A stretch of 5,029 nt of DNA from contig JAJFHB010000554.1 of NCBI GenBank assembly GCA_021775795.1, forward strand, positions 1-5,029, in the 5' to 3' direction. Shown piece by piece: positions 1 to 5,029 of this stretch. The notes under the pieces were generated by a model, which saw nothing but the letters and a program-made list of their open reading frames with translations, searched no databases and was not told the origin of the DNA. Position 1 is the stretch's first letter, and every line of letters starts with the position of its first letter. A program made the position numbers and the translations under genes. The stretch is from Hyphomicrobiales bacterium. Its GTDB lineage: Bacteria > Pseudomonadota > Alphaproteobacteria > Rhizobiales > JAJFHB01.

Positions 1-537
1 AAACTCTGCTGAATGGCGCAGGGACTGACCATAAAGCGTGTGCAAAATAGCATGGCCGGTGCGGTCAGCGGCAGCACATGTGCGCTGCGCTTGCGGGCCC
101 TCACCCATGTGGGTTGTCATTCCGCCGAAGGCGCGCTGATAAATGTTGCCTTCCTCTGTACGGCTGAAGGGCACGCCCCAGTGCTCAAGCTCATAGACGG
201 CTGCCGGCGCCTCGCGACAGAGATATTCGATGGCATCCTGGTCGCCAAGCCAGTCAGAACCCTTGACTGTGTCGTACATATGCCAGCGCCAGTTATCTTC
301 ACCCATATTGCCGAGTGAAGCGGCGATACCGCCCTGGGCGGCCACGGTGTGGCTGCGGGTTGGAAACACCTTTGATATGCAGGCGGTTTTCAGACCGGCC
401 TGGCTGCACCCGAGGGCCGCGCGCAGTCCGGCACCGCCAGCGCCCACGACGATGGCATCGAAAGTATGATCAGTGAACGGATAGGCACGTCCGTTGACCG
501 CAAACTGAGACGGTGCAGTTGATCCATTTGTGGCCAT
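1..537 (-). CDS. sdhA: Succinate dehydrogenase flavoprotein subunit, N-terminal part (runs off left edge)
   Basis: SdhA is the FAD-carrying catalytic subunit of succinate dehydrogenase (complex II). It oxidises succinate to fumarate on the cytoplasmic face of the membrane, linking the TCA cycle to the quinone pool. The first 179 residues are visible with no stop; the family is usually about 590-610 residues, so roughly two thirds lie outside the window. The Rossmann FAD-binding motif [12 protein letters not shown] spans about residues 30-41. The [10 protein letters not shown] motif at 62-71 contains His63, the expected covalent FAD attachment site. Further conserved blocks are [12 protein letters not shown] near 137-148 and [13 protein letters not shown] near 151-163. 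The ATG lies 6 nt after the sdhD stop, with a GGGAG ribosome-binding sequence inside the end of sdhD, which indicates translational coupling. Order sdhC-sdhD-sdhA is the usual alphaproteobacterial one, so sdhB is expected just beyond the left edge. The identification is firm. Confidence 0.97.
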   Translation of the reverse strand, partial: MATNGSTAPSQFAVNGRAYPFTDHTFDAIVVGAGGAGLRAALGCSQAGLKTACISKVFPTRSHTVAAQGGIAASLGNMGEDNWRWHMYDTVKGSDWLGDQDAIEYLCREAPAAVYELEHWGVPFSRTEEGNIYQRAFGGMTTHMGEGPQAQRTCAAADRTGHAILHTLYGQSLRHSAEF

Positions 538-543
538 AAGCCG

Positions 544-924
544 TCAGCTCCCGAAGCTCAATTTCAATATTGTGAACAATCCGGCGATCCCCATCACTGA
601 CGCGAAGAAGATGTTGCCGACGATGGCGGCGATCTTTGCACCTTCACCATGAATATAGTCTTCAATGATGGTCTGCATGCCGAGATACATGTGGTAAGTG
701 GCGCTCAAAATCATGAGTAGAAAGAGTATGGCGACGAGCGGCGAGGATATCACCGCGACGATTTCGGCGTGAGGCTTGCCCAGATTGGTCACCAGAATGA
801 TGACGAACAGAATGATCAGGGGCACGTTGGCAATGGCCGTCAGGCGCTGCCGCCAGAAATGAGTGACGCCAGATTTGGCAGATCCAAGCCCGCGTACTTT
901 GCCCAAGGGTGTTTCGTAGCTCAT
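544..924 (-). CDS. sdhD: Succinate dehydrogenase membrane anchor subunit D
   Basis: SdhD is one of the two membrane subunits that anchor the SdhAB catalytic part and form the ubiquinone site and haem b pocket. The protein is 126 residues, normal for the family. It has three predicted membrane segments at about 33-49, 58-80 and 97-120. In the second segment, H78 followed 11 residues later by D89-Y90 matches the spacing of E. coli SdhD His71 (haem) and Asp82-Tyr83 (quinone site). The reading frame stays open upstream to about 1218, but that part lies over sdhC in another frame. The ATG at 924 was chosen because it begins the conserved MSYETPLGKVRGLGSAKSG-type N terminus and follows an AGAGGGG ribosome-binding sequence that overlaps the sdhC stop codon. 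The gap to sdhC is 13 nt, so the two genes are cotranscribed and probably translationally coupled. Confidence 0.95.
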   Translation of the reverse strand: MSYETPLGKVRGLGSAKSGVTHFWRQRLTAIANVPLIILFVIILVTNLGKPHAEIVAVISSPLVAILFLLMILSATYHMYLGMQTIIEDYIHGEGAKIAAIVGNIFFASVMGIAGLFTILKLSFGS

Positions 925-937
925 ATCTTCAGCCCCT

Positions 938-1336
938 CTAAAGCACCGAGTAACCAACAGCCCAAATGATGAGCGTGGTGATGATGGAACCGGCAATTGT
1001 GAGCCGTGCGACCCACTCGACGGTGGCAAGTTCAAAGCCGCGGCCGGTGTCCCAGACCAGGTGACGCAGACCGCCAAAAGCATGATGCACCAGAGCCCAG
1101 GTGTATCCGAACAGGACAAGGCGTCCGAGAAAGCTGCCGGCGATCTCTTGCACGTAGGAGAAATATTCCGGTCCCGACGCCAGCGCCACCAACCACCAAA
1201 CGAGCAGCACAGTTCCAAAATACAGCGCCGCTCCGGTCATGCGATGGATGATTGACAGCATCATCGTCAGCATGGGGCGGTAAATCTGCAAATGTGGAGA
1301 GAGGGGCCGTTCGATCCTAGATTTTGCTTCGGCCAT
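938..1336 (-). CDS. sdhC: Succinate dehydrogenase cytochrome b556 subunit C
   Basis: SdhC is the cytochrome b subunit of complex II and shares haem b and the ubiquinone site with SdhD. The 132-residue protein has a short cytoplasmic N terminus with the conserved RPLSPHLQIYRPM (10-22) and three membrane segments at about 33-55, 68-93 and 107-128. The motif SIIHRMTG contains S28 and R32, equivalent to the quinone-site Ser27 and Arg31 of E. coli. In VHHAFGGLRHLVWD, H85 aligns with the E. coli haem ligand His84 because it lies seven residues before the RH pair. Two starts are possible: ATG at 1336, preceded by GGGA at about 6 nt, and TTG at 1348, preceded by GGAAG at 4 nt. The ATG is preferred and gives the usual N terminus. 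It is the first gene of the sdhCDA(B) operon. Confidence 0.95.
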   Translation of the reverse strand: MAEAKSRIERPLSPHLQIYRPMLTMMLSIIHRMTGAALYFGTVLLVWWLVALASGPEYFSYVQEIAGSFLGRLVLFGYTWALVHHAFGGLRHLVWDTGRGFELATVEWVARLTIAGSIITTLIIWAVGYSVL

Positions 1337-1374
1337 CTGAGTTCCCAAGGTTCTTCCGAAAGTGAAAGTACACT

Positions 1375-1410
1375 GACAACAGTTCTAGCGTTTCCAGCCG
1401 TTTAAGGCAA
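1375..1410 (-). promoter_or_regulatory. Candidate sigma70-type promoter of the sdhCDA operon
   Basis: On the minus strand, TTGCCT (1410-1405) and TAGAAC (1387-1382) are separated by exactly 17 bp. Each hexamer matches the consensus at four of six positions. Transcription would start near 1375, giving a leader of about 39 nt before the sdhC ATG. This is the best promoter match in the gap, but it was found by eye and the alphaproteobacterial consensus is loose. Confidence 0.45.
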
Positions 1411-1447
1411 ACCGTCGAATGCCAGTAAATTGGCGCCAACGCTCGGT

Positions 1448-1465
1448 GGCAACGCTTTCGCTGCC
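1448..1465 (-). terminator. Weak hairpin downstream of the CGNR gene, doubtful terminator
   Basis: Read as minus-strand RNA, GGCAGCG and CGTTGCC can pair around an AAAG loop to form a 7-bp stem with one G-U pair, starting about 67 nt after the CGNR stop codon. No T-run follows, so it does not qualify as a standard intrinsic terminator. A second short hairpin (CGCGA, 2 nt, TCGCG at 1478-1489) lies closer to the stop codon. Either could help end transcription before sdhC, or both may be chance in GC-rich sequence. Confidence 0.15.
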
Positions 1466-1531
1466 GGGGCCGTTTGTCGCGATTTCGCGGGGTTTGCTCC
1501 GCAGCTTCGTGTTGTTGTTCAAAAGCTGATT

Positions 1532-2122
1532 TCAGCTGGCGCGCTGGCGCTCCCGGAAAGCCTTTTTCTTGGCCCGGTTGCCACAGCGTGTCATGGAGCA
1601 CCACCGCCTTTTTCCCGGTCGTGATGTGTCTATGAACAAAACCGAACAGGTTTCCTCTGCGCATTCCCGCAAGCGCTCAATGTCAGCGCTTGCAAAAAGC
1701 CCGATGGCATCGCGGGCAATCATCGACAGGGCGGCAATGATGCCAGTTTCGCTGCACCAGTCAGATGCGGTGGCGGTGTCATTGAGCTGCGGCGCCAGGG
1801 GAGGCTGGGCTGCATGGTGGTTGATGAGTTCAATGTCCGCACTCCTGGGCGTATGGCCACGGTAGCGGTTGTAAGCGGTGCGATAGATTGCTTCTCGCAG
1901 TTCACGGGCGGTGTTGAACGCATCTTTGTCAATCTTTGTGCCCTGCGGGGCAATTTTCGCGTCAGTGAGCCAGCGGCTGAGATCGTCTTCATCCTGCCAG
2001 CGATCGAACGCCTGATCTGCGCGATCTCCAACAGTTGCCGTGAAATTGAGAGAGAGCCGACCGGTGTCAAAGTGGAATGTCAGGTCTATGTCATCCCAGG
2101 CGGGCGTTTCTGAATTTGTCAT
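1532..2122 (-). CDS. ABATE/CGNR zinc-finger protein, putative transcriptional regulator
   Basis: A 196-residue protein of the CGNR family, described in Pfam as an N-terminal ABATE domain ('putative stress-induced transcription regulator') followed by a C-terminal CGNR zinc finger. The N-terminal GRLSLNFTATVGDR (21-34) is the usual ABATE opening. The C terminus has C154-x4-C159, LFIDTSRPGKRRWCSM, then C175-x4-C180 with the CGNR tetrad at 180-183, followed by a basic tail (KKKAFRERQR). The four cysteines should bind one zinc ion and the basic tail suggests nucleic acid binding. The ligand and target of the family are poorly known, so the regulator role is inference. The start is the ATG at 2122. 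No Shine-Dalgarno sequence precedes it, but a good promoter places the transcription start on this codon. The upstream in-frame extension to 2329 runs through the promoter and into the opposite gene and was rejected. It is divergent from the hydrolase at 2204 and probably controls it and itself. Confidence 0.88.
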   Translation of the reverse strand: MTNSETPAWDDIDLTFHFDTGRLSLNFTATVGDRADQAFDRWQDEDDLSRWLTDAKIAPQGTKIDKDAFNTARELREAIYRTAYNRYRGHTPRSADIELINHHAAQPPLAPQLNDTATASDWCSETGIIAALSMIARDAIGLFASADIERLRECAEETCSVLFIDTSRPGKRRWCSMTRCGNRAKKKAFRERQRAS

Positions 2123-2158
2123 GGGAACTTGTATAACTGGTTCCTGTGTGGTAATCAA
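2122..2158 (-). promoter_or_regulatory. Promoter of the CGNR gene, predicted leaderless transcript
   Basis: On the minus strand, TTGATT (2158-2153) and TATACA (2135-2130) are separated by 17 bp. Seven nucleotides after the -10 comes the A of the ATG at 2122, so the expected transcription start coincides with the start codon. This also explains why no ribosome-binding site is present. The -10 lies inside the 2124-2144 palindrome, so a bound regulator would block RNA polymerase. Confidence 0.6.
2124..2144. promoter_or_regulatory. Operator-like 21-bp imperfect palindrome 1
   Basis: The half-sites are GGAACTTGTA (2124-2133) and, from the other strand, GGAACCAGTT (2144-2135), around a central base at 2134. 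It covers the -10 of the CGNR promoter and ends two bases before that start codon. The same half-site recurs in a second palindrome 36 bp away, which makes chance unlikely. The divergent CGNR protein is the obvious candidate binder, but this is inferred from position only. Confidence 0.6.
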
Positions 2159-2159
2159 T

Positions 2160-2180
2160 GGAACCAGTTTAATCGGTTCC
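2160..2180. promoter_or_regulatory. Operator-like 21-bp imperfect palindrome 2
   Basis: The half-sites are GGAACCAGTT (2160-2169) and, from the other strand, GGAACCGATT (2180-2171), around a central base at 2170. The left half is identical to the right half of palindrome 1, so 2135-2144 and 2160-2169 also form a perfect 10-bp inverted repeat with a 15-nt spacer. This copy covers the best -10 candidate for the hydrolase gene. Confidence 0.6.
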
Positions 2181-2196
2181 GTTTTGCCCGAAAGGA
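2168..2196 (+). promoter_or_regulatory. Candidate -10 and ribosome-binding site of the alpha/beta hydrolase gene
   Basis: TTTAAT at 2168-2173 matches the -10 consensus at five of six positions and would start transcription near 2180. No good -35 lies 16-19 bp upstream, which could mean a weak or activator-dependent promoter. AAAGGA at 2191-2196 is a clear Shine-Dalgarno sequence 7 nt before the ATG at 2204 and fixes that start. The ribosome-binding site is much surer than the -10. Confidence 0.4.
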
Positions 2197-2203
2197 TACC
2201 TTC

Positions 2204-3079
2204 ATGTTCGCCGGCTTTAAGAATGGCAGTTTTGCTCACGGCGATTACCGCATTGATTATCTCAAAGGCGGCGATGGGCCAGCACTGCTGTTGCTGCACG
2301 GATACCCGCAGACACGGGCGGCATGGCACAAAGTGGCAGGGCCACTGGCCGAGAACTACTCACTGATCATTCCTGATTTGCCCGGATATGGTGGCAGTGC
2401 CGGCCCGGATCCAGATGCAGACAGCATCGCCTACTCAAAACGCCGGACCGCAGAAGTGATGATCGCGCTCATGCACAGCCTCGGGTATGAACGATTTTTG
2501 CTTGCCGGCCACGATCGTGGCGCGCGGGTTGCCTACAGGCTTGCCCTTGATCATCCGAGTGCCGTTGCCCGTCTTGCGATCCTTGACACCATACCAACCC
2601 TGAACGTCTGGGAGGAAATGGACTGGCACAGCGCAATTGGTGCGTTTCACTGGCCGTTTCTGGCCCAACCGGCTCCCTTGCCCGAACGTCTCATCGGTGC
2701 AGAGCCGGAACATTATGTCGGGCACCTGCTCGATAGCTGGTCGGTGCATCGTGATGCCCTTGAGCCGGATGCTGTCGCGGCTTATCTGGGCCAGTTTCGC
2801 AACCCCCGGACTGTTGCCTCAACCTGTGCCGATTACCGTGCCGGCGCTACGATAGATGTGGTGCATGACCGCAAGGATCGGGATGAGGGGCGGAAAATCG
2901 CCTGCCCTTGCCATGTGTTGTGGGCGCGCGGCTATCAATCGACACAAGAAGCAACGCCCCTCACGGTCTGGCAGGACTGGGCAGATGATGTCGGCGAAAC
3001 GGCCTTCGAGTGCGGCCACTTTATTGCCGAGGAAAGGCCGGATGAGTGTGCTGCAGCGCTGACTGCGTTCTTCACATGA
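2204..3079 (+). CDS. Alpha/beta hydrolase, fluoroacetate/haloacetate dehalogenase type
   Basis: A 291-residue alpha/beta-hydrolase-fold protein, the usual length for haloacetate dehalogenases (about 290-305), with no signal peptide and therefore cytoplasmic. These enzymes displace halide from a 2-haloacid; fluoroacetate gives glycolate and fluoride. The oxyanion-hole motif is HGYPQTRAAW (32-41) and the nucleophile motif is GHDRGAR (102-108). Visible catalytic residues are nucleophile D104, acid D128 and base H272 (in GHFIAEE). Substrate-carboxylate arginines R105 and R108 are present, as is the halide pocket H149-W150 plus Y211. W179 matches the spacing of a further active-site Trp in the Rhodopseudomonas enzyme. 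An Asp nucleophile separates it from serine esterases. The start at 2204 has an AAAGGA site; the longer frame from 2129 begins at TTG inside the promoter region. It is divergent from the CGNR regulator, and its end overlaps the convergent hydratase by 8 bp. The fold and residue set are firm; the true substrate is not proven. Confidence 0.88.
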   Translation: MFAGFKNGSFAHGDYRIDYLKGGDGPALLLLHGYPQTRAAWHKVAGPLAENYSLIIPDLPGYGGSAGPDPDADSIAYSKRRTAEVMIALMHSLGYERFLLAGHDRGARVAYRLALDHPSAVARLAILDTIPTLNVWEEMDWHSAIGAFHWPFLAQPAPLPERLIGAEPEHYVGHLLDSWSVHRDALEPDAVAAYLGQFRNPRTVASTCADYRAGATIDVVHDRKDRDEGRKIACPCHVLWARGYQSTQEATPLTVWQDWADDVGETAFECGHFIAEERPDECAAALTAFFT

Positions 3080-4130
3080 CCTGGCGCGGCAGTACCACCC
3101 AGTAGTCCAGCTCGAGAATGACGCCATCCGCGAAGCCGCCATCAATACGACCGGGAAAGCCGCTTGTCGGTAAGTCCTTCGTGGCGGTGGTGACGATCCG
3201 CAAGGCGCCGATATCCGACCGTCTCGGAATTTCGGCTTTCTCTTTTATTTGAGACCAGGCGAAAACCGTGTCTCCGGCAAAAAGTGGCGCTACGTGGGTT
3301 CCACCATTAATGGCGGCGATGTGAAAGGCGTTCGCCAGACCGTTGAAGGAAAGCGCATGCGCCAGGGAGATAACATGCCCGCCGTAAATTATGCGGCGGC
3401 CAAAGCGCCCCTGACTTTCGGTGAACTGGTTGAAATGCACCTTTGCCGTGTTCTGATAGAGGCGCGCCGCCATCATGTGTTCGGCCTCTTCGACGGTCAC
3501 ACCGTCGACGTGGTCAATGCGCTCGCCCGGCTCATAATCATCCCAACGGTCAGTGCTGCCTGACAGAATGGTGTCATAGCGATGCATTCTTATGGGGGGA
3601 ACAGCACCACCCAGGGTGTCCGCTGCCACTGCATCCGGCAAGACGGGCACGACAGGCTCGGGCGCGGGACTGTTTTCATCGCGCTTGCGCACCATTACCC
3701 AGCGAACAAATTCAAGTACGGGTTCATCGTCGTCGGTGCGCCCGGTAGAGCGTACGTAAACGACACCGGTCTTGCGGTTTGAATTCTCCTTGACGCCGAT
3801 CACTTCCGAAGTGGCCGACAATGTATCACCCTCATAGACCGAGCGCAGGAAACGACAATCGGCGTAACCGAGATTGGCTACAGCATTGAGGGAAATGTCC
3901 GGTACCGTCTTGCCAAAGACCGTATGGAAGACGAGAAGGTCATCCAGCGGCCGTCCGGGATAGCCGATGCCTGAAGCGAAAGCCTGAGATGATTGAACGG
4001 CACTGCGGCCCCCATACAGGGCTGCGTAGAGGGATGCATCCCCAGACGTCAGGGTGCGTGGCGTGGCGTGCGCGAGCATCTGACCGGGTGCGAAGTCTTC
4101 GAAGAAATTACCCTCATTGGTCTTTGTCAT
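3072..4130 (-). CDS. mch: MaoC-type double-hotdog hydratase, probable mesaconyl-CoA hydratase
   Basis: A 352-residue protein made of two MaoC-like hotdog halves, about 8-150 and 185-350, joined by a proline-rich linker (PAPEPVVPVLP, 155-165). Length and layout fit mesaconyl-CoA hydratase (beta-methylmalyl-CoA dehydratase), which interconverts mesaconyl-C1-CoA and (2R,3S)-beta-methylmalyl-CoA in the ethylmalonyl-CoA pathway. The conserved half-motif YQNTAKVHFN (225-234, with N227 and H232) followed by RRIIYGGHVISLAHALS (245-261) occupies the place of the D-x-N-P-x-H plus glycine-rich helix of MaoC enzymes and probably holds the active site. The N-terminal half has the related GRSAVQSSQAFA segment (41-52). 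The ATG at 4130 is preceded by GGAAGG at about 10 nt; an upstream in-frame extension to 4181 adds 17 unconserved residues. It follows the lyase by 81 bp on the same strand, so the two probably form an operon. A related C4/C5 enoyl-CoA hydratase is the main alternative. Confidence 0.85.
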   Translation of the reverse strand: MTKTNEGNFFEDFAPGQMLAHATPRTLTSGDASLYAALYGGRSAVQSSQAFASGIGYPGRPLDDLLVFHTVFGKTVPDISLNAVANLGYADCRFLRSVYEGDTLSATSEVIGVKENSNRKTGVVYVRSTGRTDDDEPVLEFVRWVMVRKRDENSPAPEPVVPVLPDAVAADTLGGAVPPIRMHRYDTILSGSTDRWDDYEPGERIDHVDGVTVEEAEHMMAARLYQNTAKVHFNQFTESQGRFGRRIIYGGHVISLAHALSFNGLANAFHIAAINGGTHVAPLFAGDTVFAWSQIKEKAEIPRRSDIGALRIVTTATKDLPTSGFPGRIDGGFADGVILELDYWVVLPRQVM

Positions 4131-4161
4131 TCGCAGGCATCCTTCCAGGTGAAGCGTTGCT

Positions 4162-4201
4162 TGTGCGCGCACAGCCCGCATTTGGCAATGTAACAGTGTT
4201 A
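4162..4201. promoter_or_regulatory. Cluster of three short palindromes between lyase and hydratase genes
   Basis: The 81-bp gap holds a perfect 12-bp palindrome TGTGCGCGCACA (4162-4173), an interrupted one CATT-N4-AATG (4179-4190) and a perfect 11-bp one TAACAGTGTTA (4191-4201) starting 10 bp after the lyase stop codon. They could be a regulator site or weak intercistronic RNA hairpins. No T-run and no convincing promoter were seen, so readthrough from the lyase gene is likely. The function is unknown and chance is possible for each one singly. Confidence 0.25.
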
Positions 4202-4211
4202 TGGGAGGCGG

Positions 4212-5029
4212 TTACTCAGTTTTGTCGCCAGCCATGGCCTCGATGGCATCGGCGATAACAACTGTTCGCCGGGCAATTTCAGCGTGCAGCCGTTCCACCA
4301 TGCGTCCCTCCAAGGTGATAGCACCCTTGGCCTGATTCTCGGGCAACTTGAACGCAGCAATTATCTTGCGGGCAAAATCCACCTCGTCCTCGCCAGGCGC
4401 AAAATGGTTATTGCACGGTTCAATCTGCGATGGATGAATCAAAGTCTTGCCGTCCATACCAAGGCTTCGGCCATGAGCACATTCGTTTGCAAAACCATCC
4501 AGATCGCGAAAATTGTTGTAGACGCCATCAAGAATAGTCAGCCCATAGGCCCGGGCGGCGGCAACGCAGGTCGAAAGCCAGGAAAGCATGGGCAAACGGT
4601 CTGCCGTCATTGCCGCGCCGGTTTCCTTGGCGAGATCATTCGTCCCCATGACGAAACAGGAAAAGCGAGAGCCCTCATCGGCTGCAACTGCAGCGATTGA
4701 TGCCGCATTCAGCATGGCCAGCGGGGTTTCCATCATCGCCCAGATCTGCAGGTCGGCGGGTGCGCCGGCATCATCGAAGCGCTTGTTGAGCGCTCGCACC
4801 ATGTCGGCTGTATCAATCTTCGGCACCAAAATGGCATGGGGCCGTGCCGTGATCGCGGCGTCAATGTCGGCATTCGCCCAATCCGTGTCGAGACCGTTGG
4901 TGCGAATGACGATCTCGCGCCTGCCGTAGCTGCCACTTTGGGCTGCCGATACAACAAGCGCGCGGGCATCGTCTTTGGCCTCGGGAGCCACGGCATCTTC
5001 CAAGTCAAAAATATATCCATCTGCAGGCC
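4212..5029 (-). CDS. HpcH/HpaI-family CoA ester lyase, probable malyl-CoA/beta-methylmalyl-CoA lyase (5' end missing)
   Basis: The last 271 residues of a CitE-like CoA ester lyase are visible. The frame is open to the right edge, where it reads ADGYIFDLEDAVAPEAK, so roughly 30-45 N-terminal residues are missing. An apparent start at 5003 is only the TTG (Leu) of the conserved DLEDAV motif. Further family blocks, numbered within the visible part, are IRTNGLD (41-47, substrate Arg), LVPKIDT (67-73), MMETPLAML (98-106, Mg-binding Glu100), VMGTNDLAKETGA (126-138, Mg-binding Asp131) and MDGKTLIHPSQIEP (191-204). The C-terminal lid helix is EGRMVERLHAEIARR (240-254). Next to a mesaconyl-CoA hydratase it most likely cleaves beta-methylmalyl-CoA to glyoxylate and propionyl-CoA, and possibly L-malyl-CoA to glyoxylate and acetyl-CoA (Mcl1 role). 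Citramalyl-CoA lyase or malyl-CoA thioesterase (Mcl2-like) cannot be excluded by eye. It is probably cotranscribed with the hydratase. Confidence 0.88.
   Translation of the reverse strand, partial: PADGYIFDLEDAVAPEAKDDARALVVSAAQSGSYGRREIVIRTNGLDTDWANADIDAAITARPHAILVPKIDTADMVRALNKRFDDAGAPADLQIWAMMETPLAMLNAASIAAVAADEGSRFSCFVMGTNDLAKETGAAMTADRLPMLSWLSTCVAAARAYGLTILDGVYNNFRDLDGFANECAHGRSLGMDGKTLIHPSQIEPCNNHFAPGEDEVDFARKIIAAFKLPENQAKGAITLEGRMVERLHAEIARRTVVIADAIEAMAGDKTE

Noticed and set aside
544..1218. Longer 224-residue version of SdhD
   Set aside because: The extra N-terminal 98 residues lie over sdhC in another frame and lack family similarity; the ATG at 924 has a ribosome-binding site and gives the normal length.
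1341..1357. GTTCCC and GGTTC elements near the sdhC start, resembling the operator half-site
   Set aside because: They do not form the 21-bp spaced palindrome and match only the core five or six bases, so shared control with the CGNR cassette is not supported.
1430..1439. Perfect 10-bp palindrome TTGGCGCCAA upstream of the sdh promoter
   Set aside because: Short and single in the window; a GC-rich 10-mer of this kind is plausible by chance and matches no operator I can name.
1317..1664. 115-residue minus-strand open frame across the sdhC upstream region
   Set aside because: It overlaps the end of the CGNR gene in another frame and the sdh promoter, with a low-complexity basic translation and no recognisable domain.
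2129..2203. 25-residue N-terminal extension of the hydrolase starting at TTG 2129
   Set aside because: It lies in the operator region, has no ribosome-binding site, and the family N terminus begins near the ATG at 2204.
1532..2329. Longer 265-residue version of the CGNR protein
   Set aside because: The extension crosses the promoter and both palindromes and overlaps the start of the divergent hydrolase; the ABATE domain begins just after the ATG at 2122.
2435..2749. Antisense open frame inside the hydrolase gene (104 residues), and similar frames in the hydratase and lyase
   Set aside because: Shadow frames opposite well-supported conserved genes; no promoter, ribosome-binding site or family motif of their own.

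Overview
The window looks like a piece of an alphaproteobacterial chromosome, moderately GC-rich and densely coded. It carries the start of an sdhC-sdhD-sdhA succinate dehydrogenase operon on the minus strand. Upstream of it, also on the minus strand, is a pair of CoA-metabolism genes typical of the ethylmalonyl-CoA pathway: an HpcH/HpaI-family CoA ester lyase and a double-hotdog mesaconyl-CoA hydratase. All calls rest on reading translations and motifs by eye; no database search was run.

Layout, read in the direction of minus-strand transcription (high to low coordinates). A CoA ester lyase enters from the right edge and stops at 4212. After an 81-bp gap holding several short palindromes comes a MaoC-type hydratase (4130-3072). 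Its last 8 bp overlap the end of a convergent plus-strand alpha/beta hydrolase (2204-3079), which has the complete residue set of fluoroacetate/haloacetate dehalogenases. Divergent from the hydrolase is an ABATE/CGNR zinc-finger protein on the minus strand (2122-1532), a family thought to be transcriptional regulators. A 195-bp gap with a plausible sdh promoter follows, then sdhC (1336-938), sdhD (924-544) and the first 179 codons of sdhA (537 to the left edge).

The most interesting part is the 81-bp space between the CGNR gene and the hydrolase (2123-2203). It holds two 21-bp imperfect palindromes built on the half-site GGAACCAGTT, centred 36 bp apart. One covers the -10 of a good minus-strand promoter (TTGATT, 17 bp, TATACA) whose predicted transcription start is the A of the CGNR start codon, so that mRNA would be leaderless. 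The other covers the best -10 candidate for the hydrolase. The simplest reading is a self-contained regulator/enzyme cassette that sits between the lyase-hydratase pair and sdhCDA.

How the genes may work together: the hydratase and lyase convert mesaconyl-CoA through beta-methylmalyl-CoA to glyoxylate and propionyl-CoA. Propionyl-CoA reaches succinate via succinyl-CoA, and succinate is oxidised by Sdh. If the hydrolase releases glycolate from a haloacetate, the derived glyoxylate could be taken up by the reverse malyl-CoA lyase reaction; this last link is speculation. No RNA gene, mobile element, CRISPR array or convincing intrinsic terminator was seen.
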